Shown here piece by piece: positions 24,436 to 32,033 of a stretch of 64,000 nucleotides of DNA (position 1 is its first letter; the number at the start of each line of letters is the position of its first letter). Under the pieces are notes generated by a model. The model was not told the origin of the DNA and ran no database searches. It saw only the letters and a program-made list of their open reading frames with translations. The DNA lies in contig NZ_CP045702.1 in the NCBI RefSeq assembly GCF_014216315.1, positions 2,170,001-2,234,000 on the forward strand, given 5' to 3'. This stretch comes from Streptomyces finlayi (lineage in GTDB: Bacteria; Actinomycetota; Actinomycetes; Streptomycetales; Streptomycetaceae). The position numbers and the translations under genes are program-made.

Positions 24436-26898
24436 TCAGGCCGGGGACGACTGCGCGCTGTCCGGGGCCGGCGGCGTGCCCTCCGAGGGACCGGTCGCCG
24501 TGAGGGAGGTCTCGGGAGCGGAGGGCGGCGGCTCCTCCGTGGTCGGCGGCGGGTCCGTCGGCTCGGTCGGCGGGTCCGTCGGCTCGGTCGGGGTGTCCGT
24601 CGGCGGCTTCGTCGTCGGCGGCTTCGTCGTCGGTGCGGTGGTCGGTGCGGTGGTCGGCGACCCCGTGGAGGGACGCCCCGTCGGGCTCGTACTCGAAGGG
24701 TCGTCCGTCGTCGGCGTGATGCTCGGATCCGAGGGGCCCGTGGGCGGGGTCGTCCCGGCGGACGGGGTCGCATGGCCGGACGGGCCAGGCGACTCGGTGC
24801 GCTCTGCGGGCGTCCCGCTCTTCCCGGGCGCGCCCGGCGTCGCCTCGTCCTCGGGGAAGCCGTTCTCGCCGTCCTCCTCTTCCGTGGACTGCTCCGTGGT
24901 CACGTTCCGGCTGTCCGGCTCCTCGCTGCCCGAGGTCGCCCCGAGCCCCACGACGGTGCCGAGCAGAGCCACCAGCAACGCTCCCGCACCGGCCCCGACC
25001 ATGTTGCGCCGGGCGCCGCGCAGGAACGCGGGGCCGCGGACCGCCGGGGTGTGCGGACGGGAGATCACCGCGGTCGTCCCCTCGGGCACGGGCAGCCGGG
25101 GGAAGGGCGGCAGTGCCGCCGGGGTCCCGGCCGACGGCGAGGCCCCCTCCTCGTAGCGCGCGGCCGCGCGGTCCTCGCCCACCGGTGCGAGGACCCCCGG
25201 CACCGGCCCGCCGGAGCGGTCCGACACGAGGGCGAGCGCCCTGCGTCCGGCCACCGCGCCGGGCTTGTCGGCGAGCGCGCCGCGCATGCCGATCGATGCC
25301 TCCAGCTCGGCCCGCGCCCGCTCCAGGTGGCCGGTGCAGAGCGCGAGTACGCCCAACTCGTGGTGGAAGTACGCCTCCTCCGCCACCTCACCGGCGATCC
25401 TCGCGCCCTCCTGGCCCATTCTGAGGGCCTTCTCCCAGGCTCCCCACTGCATTCCGGCGGCGAAGGCCGGGGAGGCACTACGGGCCAGCAGCACGGCGAC
25501 GCTGGCCTGTCCTGCCCTGCCTCCCGGCACCAGCTGCGCCAGCGAGGCGAGGACGGCGTCGGCCTCGGCGACCGCCCGCCCGGGTGTGACCGAGGGGTGA
25601 CCCGCCCACCAGGCGTAGTGCTGGGCGGCGGTCCTGGCGCGGTCGGCGGCGCCCTCGCCGAATCCACCGGCCTCCAGCTGGGCGACGACACCGGCCGCGA
25701 GGCGGTAGCGGGGGCCGGCCGGGGAGAGCAGCCCGCACCCGGCGAGTTCACCGAGGGCGGCGTCGGCGTGGGTGTCCCCGACGAGCGCCGGCAGATGCGC
25801 CTGGTGCGGCACCTCACCGCCGAGCGCGACGGCGAAGCGCAGGGTCTCGCGGGCGGCCTCGCTCAGCCGGGAGGCGAGCAGCACCGCGGGGGCCGCTCCC
25901 TCGCCGAGGCTGGGCAGCGGTGTCTCCCACGCATCCGCGGGAACGGAGGGCGCGCCGGAGGCGTACCCGTCGAAGGCTTCCGGGTCGCGCAGGAGGTCGC
26001 GGTGGCGCAGCAGTGCGCCGGCCTGGACGAAGCGCAGGGGCAGGCCCTCCGACTCGAACCAGAGGTCACCCGCCCAGTTCGCCTCGTCCTCGGTGAGTGA
26101 GCGTTCGACGACCTTCTCCATCAGGTCGACCGAGGCCGCGCGTCCGAGCCCGGTGAGGGAGAGTTCTTCCAGGTGGGCGTCGGGGCCGGGTGCGGCGGTA
26201 TCGGGCGTCGCGGCGAGCACGAACGCGCACTCCGGGGTGGCGTCGAGCAGTTCGTCGAGTCCGGCGCCGCCGAACTCCAGGTCGTCGAGGACGACGACGG
26301 CGCCGATGCCCCGGAGGAGTCCGAGGAGTTCCTCGCGACCGGGGCGGTGCGACGGCGCGCGGCAGACCGCCGCGAAGAGCGCGTACTGGAGGTCCGTGGT
26401 GGTGCGCTTGTGGCCATTGAGCCGTACGACGCCGTCGGGCGCCAGGTCGGCGCAGTCGGCTGCGACCGCGTCCAGCAGGGCCGTGCGGCCCGAGCCGGGG
26501 GGCCCTGTGACGCGTGCCGACCGTCCGCGTGCCAGCAGCCGTACCAGTCGTTCGCGGAGCTCCTGGCGTTCCAGGAGCGGCAGTTGCGGGCCGGGCGGTC
26601 CCGGGGGGACGGACGGGGTGGCGGCGCGTCCGCGGTCCGCGCGCTCGGTGGCGGTGTGCCGTACCAGTGCCTCTGGCTGCCGGCCCGGCGGGCAGGGTTC
26701 GACCTCGCTGCCATCGACCGGATTGACCGTGAGGAGCAGGTCGCCCGATATGAGCTGGACCGTGCGGGCCTGCTGCGGCGTCTGGAGCCCGAAGTCGGGT
26801 GTCAGCGGTTCACGGGACTGCCGCTGCGGCACACCGTCGTCCTGGAAGCCGTCGTGGTCCCGGCCGTACTCTTCGGGTCCCCGGTTGTTCGGGTCCAT
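24436..26898 (-). CDS. Membrane-anchored P-loop ATPase-like protein with Pro/Thr-rich tail
   Basis: An 820-residue protein. Residues 1-100 are polar. A P-loop NTPase domain follows with GPPGSGRTALLD (Arg where Walker A has Lys) and a Walker-B-like AVVVLDDLEF. A helical region of TPR-like character comes next (AYFHHELGVLALCTGHLERA). One membrane segment (MVGAGAGALLVALLGTVVGL) is followed by an extracellular tail of about 150 residues rich in Pro, Thr and Ser. The layout resembles STAND-type regulators, but tethered to the membrane. The start at 26898 (MDPNNRGPEEYG) is the likely one. Function unknown. Confidence 0.8.
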   Translation of the reverse strand: MDPNNRGPEEYGRDHDGFQDDGVPQRQSREPLTPDFGLQTPQQARTVQLISGDLLLTVNPVDGSEVEPCPPGRQPEALVRHTATERADRGRAATPSVPPGPPGPQLPLLERQELRERLVRLLARGRSARVTGPPGSGRTALLDAVAADCADLAPDGVVRLNGHKRTTTDLQYALFAAVCRAPSHRPGREELLGLLRGIGAVVVLDDLEFGGAGLDELLDATPECAFVLAATPDTAAPGPDAHLEELSLTGLGRAASVDLMEKVVERSLTEDEANWAGDLWFESEGLPLRFVQAGALLRHRDLLRDPEAFDGYASGAPSVPADAWETPLPSLGEGAAPAVLLASRLSEAARETLRFAVALGGEVPHQAHLPALVGDTHADAALGELAGCGLLSPAGPRYRLAAGVVAQLEAGGFGEGAADRARTAAQHYAWWAGHPSVTPGRAVAEADAVLASLAQLVPGGRAGQASVAVLLARSASPAFAAGMQWGAWEKALRMGQEGARIAGEVAEEAYFHHELGVLALCTGHLERARAELEASIGMRGALADKPGAVAGRRALALVSDRSGGPVPGVLAPVGEDRAAARYEEGASPSAGTPAALPPFPRLPVPEGTTAVISRPHTPAVRGPAFLRGARRNMVGAGAGALLVALLGTVVGLGATSGSEEPDSRNVTTEQSTEEEDGENGFPEDEATPGAPGKSGTPAERTESPGPSGHATPSAGTTPPTGPSDPSITPTTDDPSSTSPTGRPSTGSPTTAPTTAPTTKPPTTKPPTDTPTEPTDPPTEPTDPPPTTEEPPPSAPETSLTATGPSEGTPPAPDSAQSSPA

Positions 26899-27121
26899 TG
26901 CAAAGCCCCCAGATGCGTCGAGTGCGGTTGCCCTCCCGGCCTCGCACGCCCTGCTGTCGCAACTGGTCCGGTGTCCGCCCATGGGTCCGTCGATCGGCAG
27001 ACGGCCGAACCCTAAACCTTCGCACAGTATCTACGAACCGGCGGGGTGCCGCGCGGCCCGGGACGTCACGGTCTCGTGAGGATTGTGCGGACGAACGGCG
27101 CCGGTCCGCCGGCGACGGACC

Positions 27122-27445
27122 TCAGACGCGCGGCAGTGACTCCGCGGCGATTCCGCCCTCGATGGCCAGGATGCGGTGCAGCCTGGTCGCGACGAGCAGG
27201 CGCTGCATCTGGGGCGGTACGCCGCGCAGAACGAGCCGTCGGCCGGCCCGTCCGGCCCGTCGGTGGGCACCCATGATGACGCCGAGTCCGGTGGCGTCCC
27301 AGGAATCCAGTTCGGTCAGGTTCAGTACGAGATCGCCGACGCCGTCGTCGACGGCCGAGTGGAGGACCGTACGGGCGTCCGCCGCGCTTCGGACGTCGAG
27401 GCGGCCCCCGACGACCAGCTCGGCGTGGTCGCCCCTGATATGCAT
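27122..27445 (-). CDS. STAS-domain anti-sigma-factor antagonist-like protein
   Basis: A 107-residue SpoIIAA-like protein. The STAS core has HAELVVGGRLDVRSAADART and LDSWDATGLGVIMGAHRRA. At the usual phosphorylation position the residue is the Thr of DATG. Such proteins release sigma factors by binding anti-sigma kinases; the partner is not nearby. The start ATG 27445 has GGGGAG 6 nt upstream. It lies downstream of the 3-hydroxybutyryl-CoA dehydrogenase gene but behind a terminator. Confidence 0.88.
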   Translation of the reverse strand: MHIRGDHAELVVGGRLDVRSAADARTVLHSAVDDGVGDLVLNLTELDSWDATGLGVIMGAHRRAGRAGRRLVLRGVPPQMQRLLVATRLHRILAIEGGIAAESLPRV

Positions 27446-27632
27446 ATGCGCTCCCCTGGAATGCTCCGTAGCAAGGTCCGTCTGTCTGTTCTGTCTCTGC
27501 CACAACTGACTGCCGCAACGACAAGGAAGTTGCCGTCTGTAAGCGAACCGATACCGAATTCACTCCGTGGAGTGACATCGACGGCTCGCCGCTGACTGAA
27601 TTCCGGGAGCCGGATCCCTCCGGTTCCCGGAA

Positions 27633-27670
27633 CCCCGGGCCTGATCGACGGCGGATCGGGCGGCCCGGGG
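27633..27670 (-). terminator. Hairpin after the 3-hydroxybutyryl-CoA dehydrogenase gene
   Basis: The arms CCCCGGGCC and GGCCCGGGG are 20 bp apart and lie just downstream of the stop at 27682. The loop itself contains a smaller CGATC/GATCG pair. A second hairpin around CCGGATCC...GGTTCCCGG follows. Confidence 0.65.
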
Positions 27671-27681
27671 CATGATCGGTG

Positions 27682-28530
27682 TCAGTAGGTGTAGAAGCCC
27701 TGCCCGCTCTTGCGGCCGATGTCACCTGCATCGACCATCCGGCGCATCAGCTCCGGGGCGGCGAACTTCTCGTCCTGCGACTCCGTGTAGATGTTGCCGG
27801 TCGCGTGCAGCAGGATGTCGACGCCGGTCAGGTCGGCCGTGGCGAGGGGGCCCATGGCGTGACCGAAGCCCAGCTTGCAGGCGGTGTCGATGTCCTCGGC
27901 CGAGGCGACGCCCGACTCGTACAGCTTGGCGGCCTCGACGACCAGCGCCGAGATGAGGCGCGTGGTGACGAAGCCGGCGACGTCACGGTTGACGACGATG
28001 CACGTCTTGCCGACCGACTCGGCGAACTCCCGCGCGGTGGCGAGGGCTTCGTCGCTCGTCTTGTAGCCGCGCACCAGCTCGCAGAGCTGCATCATCGGGA
28101 CCGGCGAGAAGAAGTGCACACCGACGACCCGCTCGGGCCGCTCCGTCACGGCAGCGATCTTGGTGATCGGGATGGCGGAGGTGTTGGAGGCGAGCACGGC
28201 GTCCTCGCGCACGATCTTGTCGAGCGCGCGGAAGATCTCGTGCTTGACCTCCAGCTTCTCGAAGACGGCCTCGACGACGACGTCCGCGTCGGCGACGGCG
28301 TCGAGGTCGGTGCTCGTGGTGATGCGGGCCAGCGCGGCCTCGGCGTCGGCCGCGTCCAGCTTGCCCTTGGCGACGAACCGGTCGTACGACCCCTTGATGC
28401 CGTCCAGGCCCCGGGCCAGTGCCGCGTCGGTGACGTCGCGCAGGACGACGTCCCAGCCCGCCTGGGCAGAGACCTGCGCGATCCCGGACCCCATGAGTCC
28501 GGCCCCGATGACGGCGAGCTTCCTGGCCAC
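27682..28530 (-). CDS. 3-hydroxybutyryl-CoA dehydrogenase
   Basis: A 282-residue NAD(P)-dependent dehydrogenase that interconverts acetoacetyl-CoA and 3-hydroxybutyryl-CoA. The dinucleotide site is VIGAGLMGSGIAQV, the catalytic region is VVGVHFFSPVPMMQL (His), with Glu in CELVRG, and the C-terminal domain ends in RKSGQGFYTY. The start is GTG, with AAGGGG 7 nt upstream. It is divergent from the adenosyltransferase gene. It may work with the thiolase at 10264 in butyryl/ethylmalonyl-CoA metabolism. Confidence 0.94.
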   Translation of the reverse strand: MARKLAVIGAGLMGSGIAQVSAQAGWDVVLRDVTDAALARGLDGIKGSYDRFVAKGKLDAADAEAALARITTSTDLDAVADADVVVEAVFEKLEVKHEIFRALDKIVREDAVLASNTSAIPITKIAAVTERPERVVGVHFFSPVPMMQLCELVRGYKTSDEALATAREFAESVGKTCIVVNRDVAGFVTTRLISALVVEAAKLYESGVASAEDIDTACKLGFGHAMGPLATADLTGVDILLHATGNIYTESQDEKFAAPELMRRMVDAGDIGRKSGQGFYTY

Positions 28531-28730
28531 TTTTGCACCCCTTTGGATAACGGTTGTTCACACGCTCTCCGGCGGAGGTTAGTACCCGTGAGGGGCCCTG
28601 GGGAGACGAAGAGATGCGCGTCACGTCTCAAATGACGGACATCACACCGGTGCGCCTCATTCGGTGGCGCACCACGTGCAGTTGGCCACCTGCGTCCCCG
28701 TGCGGACGCGGACCTCCTTAGGCTGGCCCC

Positions 28731-29303
28731 ATGGTCAATCTGACGCGCATCTACACCCGTACCGGCGACCAGGGCACCACGGCCCTCGGCGACATGAGCC
28801 GGACCGCCAAGACCGATCTGCGGATCTCGGCCTACGCCGACGCCAACGAGGCCAACGCCGTCATCGGCACGGCCATCGCGCTCGGGCAGTTGTCCGAGGA
28901 CGTGGTGAAGGTCCTCGTCCGCGTGCAGAACGACCTCTTCGACGTCGGTGCCGACCTGTCGACGCCGGTCGTGGAGAACCCGAAGTACCCGCCGCTGAGG
29001 GTCGAGCAGTCCTACATCGACAAGCTGGAGGCGGACTGCGACAGCTTCCTGGAGGAGCTGGAGAAGCTGCGCAGCTTCATCCTGCCGGGCGGTACGCCCG
29101 GGGCGGCCCTGCTGCACCAGGCGTGCACCGTCGTCCGCCGGGCGGAGCGGTCCACCTGGGCGGCGATGGAGGTACACGGCGAGGTGATGAACGCGCTGAC
29201 GGCGACGTACCTCAACCGCCTCTCCGACCTCCTGTTCATCCTCGCGAGGGTGGCGAACAAGGAGGTCGGCGACGTGCTGTGGGTACCGGGCGGCGACCGC
29301 TGA
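28731..29303 (+). CDS. Corrinoid (cob(I)alamin) adenosyltransferase, PduO type
   Basis: A 190-residue ATP:cob(I)alamin adenosyltransferase. It has the N-terminal ATP-binding loop TRTGDQGTTALGD, the helix-bundle motif FILPGGTPGAALLHQACTVV with RRAER, and the C-terminal LNRLSDLLF. It makes adenosylcobalamin, the cofactor that MeaB delivers to methylmalonyl-CoA mutase. TAGGCT at 28719-28724 is 6 nt before the ATG, consistent with a leaderless transcript. Confidence 0.95.
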   Translation: MVNLTRIYTRTGDQGTTALGDMSRTAKTDLRISAYADANEANAVIGTAIALGQLSEDVVKVLVRVQNDLFDVGADLSTPVVENPKYPPLRVEQSYIDKLEADCDSFLEELEKLRSFILPGGTPGAALLHQACTVVRRAERSTWAAMEVHGEVMNALTATYLNRLSDLLFILARVANKEVGDVLWVPGGDR

Positions 29304-29325
29304 GGGCCGCCGTCCGGGCCCGGGA

Positions 29326-29868
29326 TCAAGCTCCCTCGGGCGCCCGCTTCGGGAACAGGGTGTAGCCCGCGGCGATGACCAGGTTGATGCCGATCAGCCA
29401 CAGCATCTTCTGCTGCCACATCTCCAGCGACCCGGTGTTCCCGTCGTCACCGACGTACCAGATCGCGGCCTGGAGCAGCGCCATCGCGGTGACCGCGGCA
29501 ACGGTCCAGCGGCCCGCGGTGCGCCACTCGTGGGCGGCTCGGGCCATCCCGTACTTCGGCGGCTTCACGGGCGGCGGGCCGCCCGCGAAGCGGTGGGCGA
29601 ACCGGGCGTCCGCCCACTTGATCGCCGAATGGCCGAGGCCCACGGTGAACCCGATGTAGACGGCGGCGAGTCCGTGCTTCCAGTCGGGCTCGGCGCCGTT
29701 CCTCAGGTCGATGGCCGTGACGACCAGCAGTACGACCTCCAGCAGCGGCTCGCACAGCAGCACTCCGGCGCCGAGCCGGGGCTTCTTCGCCAGGTAACGC
29801 AGCGCGAGTCCGGCCGCCAGCAGCACCCAGAAGCCGACTTCGCAGAGCACGATCAGTACGACGATCAC
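29326..29868 (-). CDS. Integral membrane protein of unknown function
   Basis: A 180-residue protein with about four membrane segments (VLIVLCEVGFWVLLAAGLA, AGVLLCEPLLEVVLLVVTA, WTVAAVTAMALLQAAIWY, MLWLIGINLVIAAGYTLF). A cytoplasmic or loop region contains PPPVKPPKYGMARAAHEW. The start is GTG 29868 with GGGAGGAG 7-8 nt upstream. It is convergent with the adenosyltransferase gene and divergent from chiS. I do not recognise a function. Confidence 0.78.
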   Translation of the reverse strand: MIVVLIVLCEVGFWVLLAAGLALRYLAKKPRLGAGVLLCEPLLEVVLLVVTAIDLRNGAEPDWKHGLAAVYIGFTVGLGHSAIKWADARFAHRFAGGPPPVKPPKYGMARAAHEWRTAGRWTVAAVTAMALLQAAIWYVGDDGNTGSLEMWQQKMLWLIGINLVIAAGYTLFPKRAPEGA

Positions 29869-29956
29869 GGTTCTTCTCCTCCCGGTCCCTTCCAGACTCC
29901 CAAGCGGGAGGCGCCGATTCCTCGTCGGCGGTGACGAATCCCGACTGCCCCCTTCG

Positions 29957-31216
29957 ATGTATCCGCGGCTCACCCACCGTGCGGAGGTCCACCGCCGTGC
30001 GGCCGTGTTGGATGGGAGAGTGCTCACCGTCTCCCGCCCCCACCGCCACGACGTACTGATCGCGGCCATCGGGCTGCTCGGCGGTCTGCTCCTGTGGCTG
30101 ATCGGGCTGCACATGCAGGGGCCGCGCCCCCTGGACGAGCCCTGGGTGGCACTGGTGCCGCTCGCCGTGATGGCCGGGCTCGAACTGCTGCGCAGGAGCG
30201 CCCCGCTGACGGCTCTGCTCGTCGCGGTGCCGGCCCTGGTCGCCGACCAGTTCACGGTCGGGAACCTGGCCACCGTCCTGATGTTCACGGACGTCGTCTA
30301 CGCGGCCGTGGTGTACGGGTCCCCGGCCGCCACCCGCCGCATCCCGGTGGCCTCGCTCCTGGTCACCGTGGGCTTGACGATCGGGTTCGTGGCCTGGCTC
30401 CGTACGGCGGAGTCGCTGCTCATCGGGGTGGCCGCCGGCCTGGTGTCGTTCGCGCCCGCCATCACCGGAGTCAGCGTGCGCAACCACCGCGACGCGGCGG
30501 AGACCGCCCGGCTGCGGGCCGACCAGACCGCGCTGCTCGCCGAGATGGACCGCGCCCAGGCGGTGACGGCCGAGCGCGCGCGGATGGCCCGCGAACTGCA
30601 CGACATGGTCGCCAACCACCTGTCCGCGATCGCGATCCACTCCACCGCCGCGCTCTCCATCGACGACCCGGTCACCTCCCGCACGGCGCTCGGAGTGATC
30701 CGGGAGAACAGCGTCGAAGGACTGGCTGAAATGCGACGGTTGATCGGGCTGCTCCGGCACAGCGGGGTGGACGCGGAGCCCAGTGCCGCGCCCACGCTCG
30801 CCTCGCTGGACGTCCTCGTCGAGCAGGCCCGTACCAACGGCACGCCGGGCGGTCTGACCTGCACGCTGGAGGACACGCGCGGGACACCCGAGCGGCTGCC
30901 CGCACCGGTCGAGCTGGCCGCGTACCGCATCGTCCAGGAGTCCCTGACGAATGCCCTGAAGCACGCCGCCGCGGGTCCGGTGGCGGTACGGCTCACGCGC
31001 GAGGGGGGCCTCCTCTCGGTCGAGATCACCAGCCGGTCCGGCAGCAGGCCGGGGCCGCGTGCGCCCGGTTCGGGGGCGGGTCTGATCGGCATGCGGGAAC
31101 GCGTGGCGCTGCTCGGGGGCACGATCACCGCGGGCCCGGAAGACGCGGCGGACGGGCGGAAGATCTGGCGCGTGCGGGCCGAACTGCCCGTGGACGAAAG
31201 GACGGCGAAGGAATGA
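29957..31216 (+). CDS. chiS: ChiS sensor histidine kinase
   Basis: A NarL-type sensor kinase, 419 residues from this ATG. GTG codons at 30005 and 30020 are in frame and could be the true start; no site has a good ribosome-binding sequence. Four or five membrane segments in residues 30-165 are followed by the HisKA_3 dimerisation helix with MARELHDMVANH (phosphorylated His) and an ATPase domain ending in GLIGMRERVALLGG. It overlaps the response-regulator gene by 4 nt, and the chitinase gene follows. In S. coelicolor the same trio is chiS-chiR-chiC, and the pair controls chitinase expression. Confidence 0.9.
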   Translation: MYPRLTHRAEVHRRAAVLDGRVLTVSRPHRHDVLIAAIGLLGGLLLWLIGLHMQGPRPLDEPWVALVPLAVMAGLELLRRSAPLTALLVAVPALVADQFTVGNLATVLMFTDVVYAAVVYGSPAATRRIPVASLLVTVGLTIGFVAWLRTAESLLIGVAAGLVSFAPAITGVSVRNHRDAAETARLRADQTALLAEMDRAQAVTAERARMARELHDMVANHLSAIAIHSTAALSIDDPVTSRTALGVIRENSVEGLAEMRRLIGLLRHSGVDAEPSAAPTLASLDVLVEQARTNGTPGGLTCTLEDTRGTPERLPAPVELAAYRIVQESLTNALKHAAAGPVAVRLTREGGLLSVEITSRSGSRPGPRAPGSGAGLIGMRERVALLGGTITAGPEDAADGRKIWRVRAELPVDERTAKE

Positions 31217-31863
31217 CGATCCGGGTACTGGTCGCGGAGGACCAGTCGGCCGTACGCGCGGGGCTGGTGCTGATCCTGGGCAGCGCGCCGGACATCGAGG
31301 TCGTCGGAGAGGCGGGCGACGGCGAGGCGGCCGTGCGGCTGGCCAGGGAACTGCGCCCTGACGTGGTCCTGATGGACGTGCAGATGCCCCGGCTCGACGG
31401 AGTGTCGGCGACCCGGCAGGTGGTGGCGGAGCAGCTCGCGGACGTGCTGGTGCTGACGACGTTCGATCTGGACGATTACGTCTTCGGGGCACTTCGGGCC
31501 GGGGCCGCGGGCTTCCTGCTGAAGAACACCGAGGCGCGCGACCTGCTGGAGGCGGTACGCACGGTCGCGCGCGGTGAGGGGCTGATCGCCCCGGCGGTGA
31601 CGCGGCGGCTGATCGCGGAGTTCGCCGGGGCCACCTCCGTACGCCGGGCAGGCGTTCCCGCTCCCCCGGGCCTGGAGACGCTCACGCGGCGCGAGCGCGA
31701 GGTACTCGGCTGCCTGGGCGAGGGGCTCTCGAACGCGGAGATCGCGGTGCGGCTCTCGATGGCGGAGGCGACGGTGAAGACGCACGTCAGCAGGCTCCTG
31801 GGGAAGCTGGGGCTGCGGAGCCGGGCGCAAGCGGCGGTGATCGCTCAGGAGTTGGGTCTCTGA
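31213..31863 (+). CDS. chiR: ChiR response regulator (NarL/LuxR type)
   Basis: A 216-residue regulator. The receiver domain has the acidic pair EDQ, phosphoacceptor Asp55 in VVLMDVQMPRLDG, and Lys in FLLKN. The LuxR-type helix-turn-helix is LTRREREVLGCLGEGLSNAEI, split as LTRREREVLGCL and GLSNAEIAVRL. The start overlaps the chiS stop (ATGA). The immediate downstream chitinase promoter carries the direct repeats expected for chitinase control in this genus. Confidence 0.92.
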   Translation: MTIRVLVAEDQSAVRAGLVLILGSAPDIEVVGEAGDGEAAVRLARELRPDVVLMDVQMPRLDGVSATRQVVAEQLADVLVLTTFDLDDYVFGALRAGAAGFLLKNTEARDLLEAVRTVARGEGLIAPAVTRRLIAEFAGATSVRRAGVPAPPGLETLTRREREVLGCLGEGLSNAEIAVRLSMAEATVKTHVSRLLGKLGLRSRAQAAVIAQELGL

Positions 31864-31880
31864 GGTTTACTCAGGGTCTT

Positions 31881-31922
31881 TGGTCTGGACCTCTTGACGA
31901 TTGGTCCAGACCTTCCTAATCT
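31881..31922 (+). promoter_or_regulatory. chiC promoter with two 12-bp direct repeats
   Basis: TTGACG (31894-31899) and TAATCT (31917-31922) are 17 bp apart. TGGTCTGGACCT (31881-31892) ends one base before the -35, and TGGTCCAGACCT (31902-31913) fills the spacer. The repeats start 21 bp apart, two helical turns. Such paired repeats are known from Streptomyces chitinase promoters, where they give chitin induction and glucose repression; TGGTCNNGACC also resembles DasR sites. The leader to the TTG start is about 105 nt. Confidence 0.88.
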
Positions 31923-32033
31923 CACCGAGCACACTGCGGTGAGTGCGCCATGACAAAGGCGCACTCTGGGCGGCGCAGGGTTTGCAGTCCACGGACCATC
32001 CCCCGTTTGTCGGACCTCACCCGAGGAGCACCG

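Noticed and set aside
31881..31913. Attachment or insertion-sequence ends
   Set aside because: The two similar 12-mers are direct repeats with promoter boxes between them and match the known chitinase control pattern.
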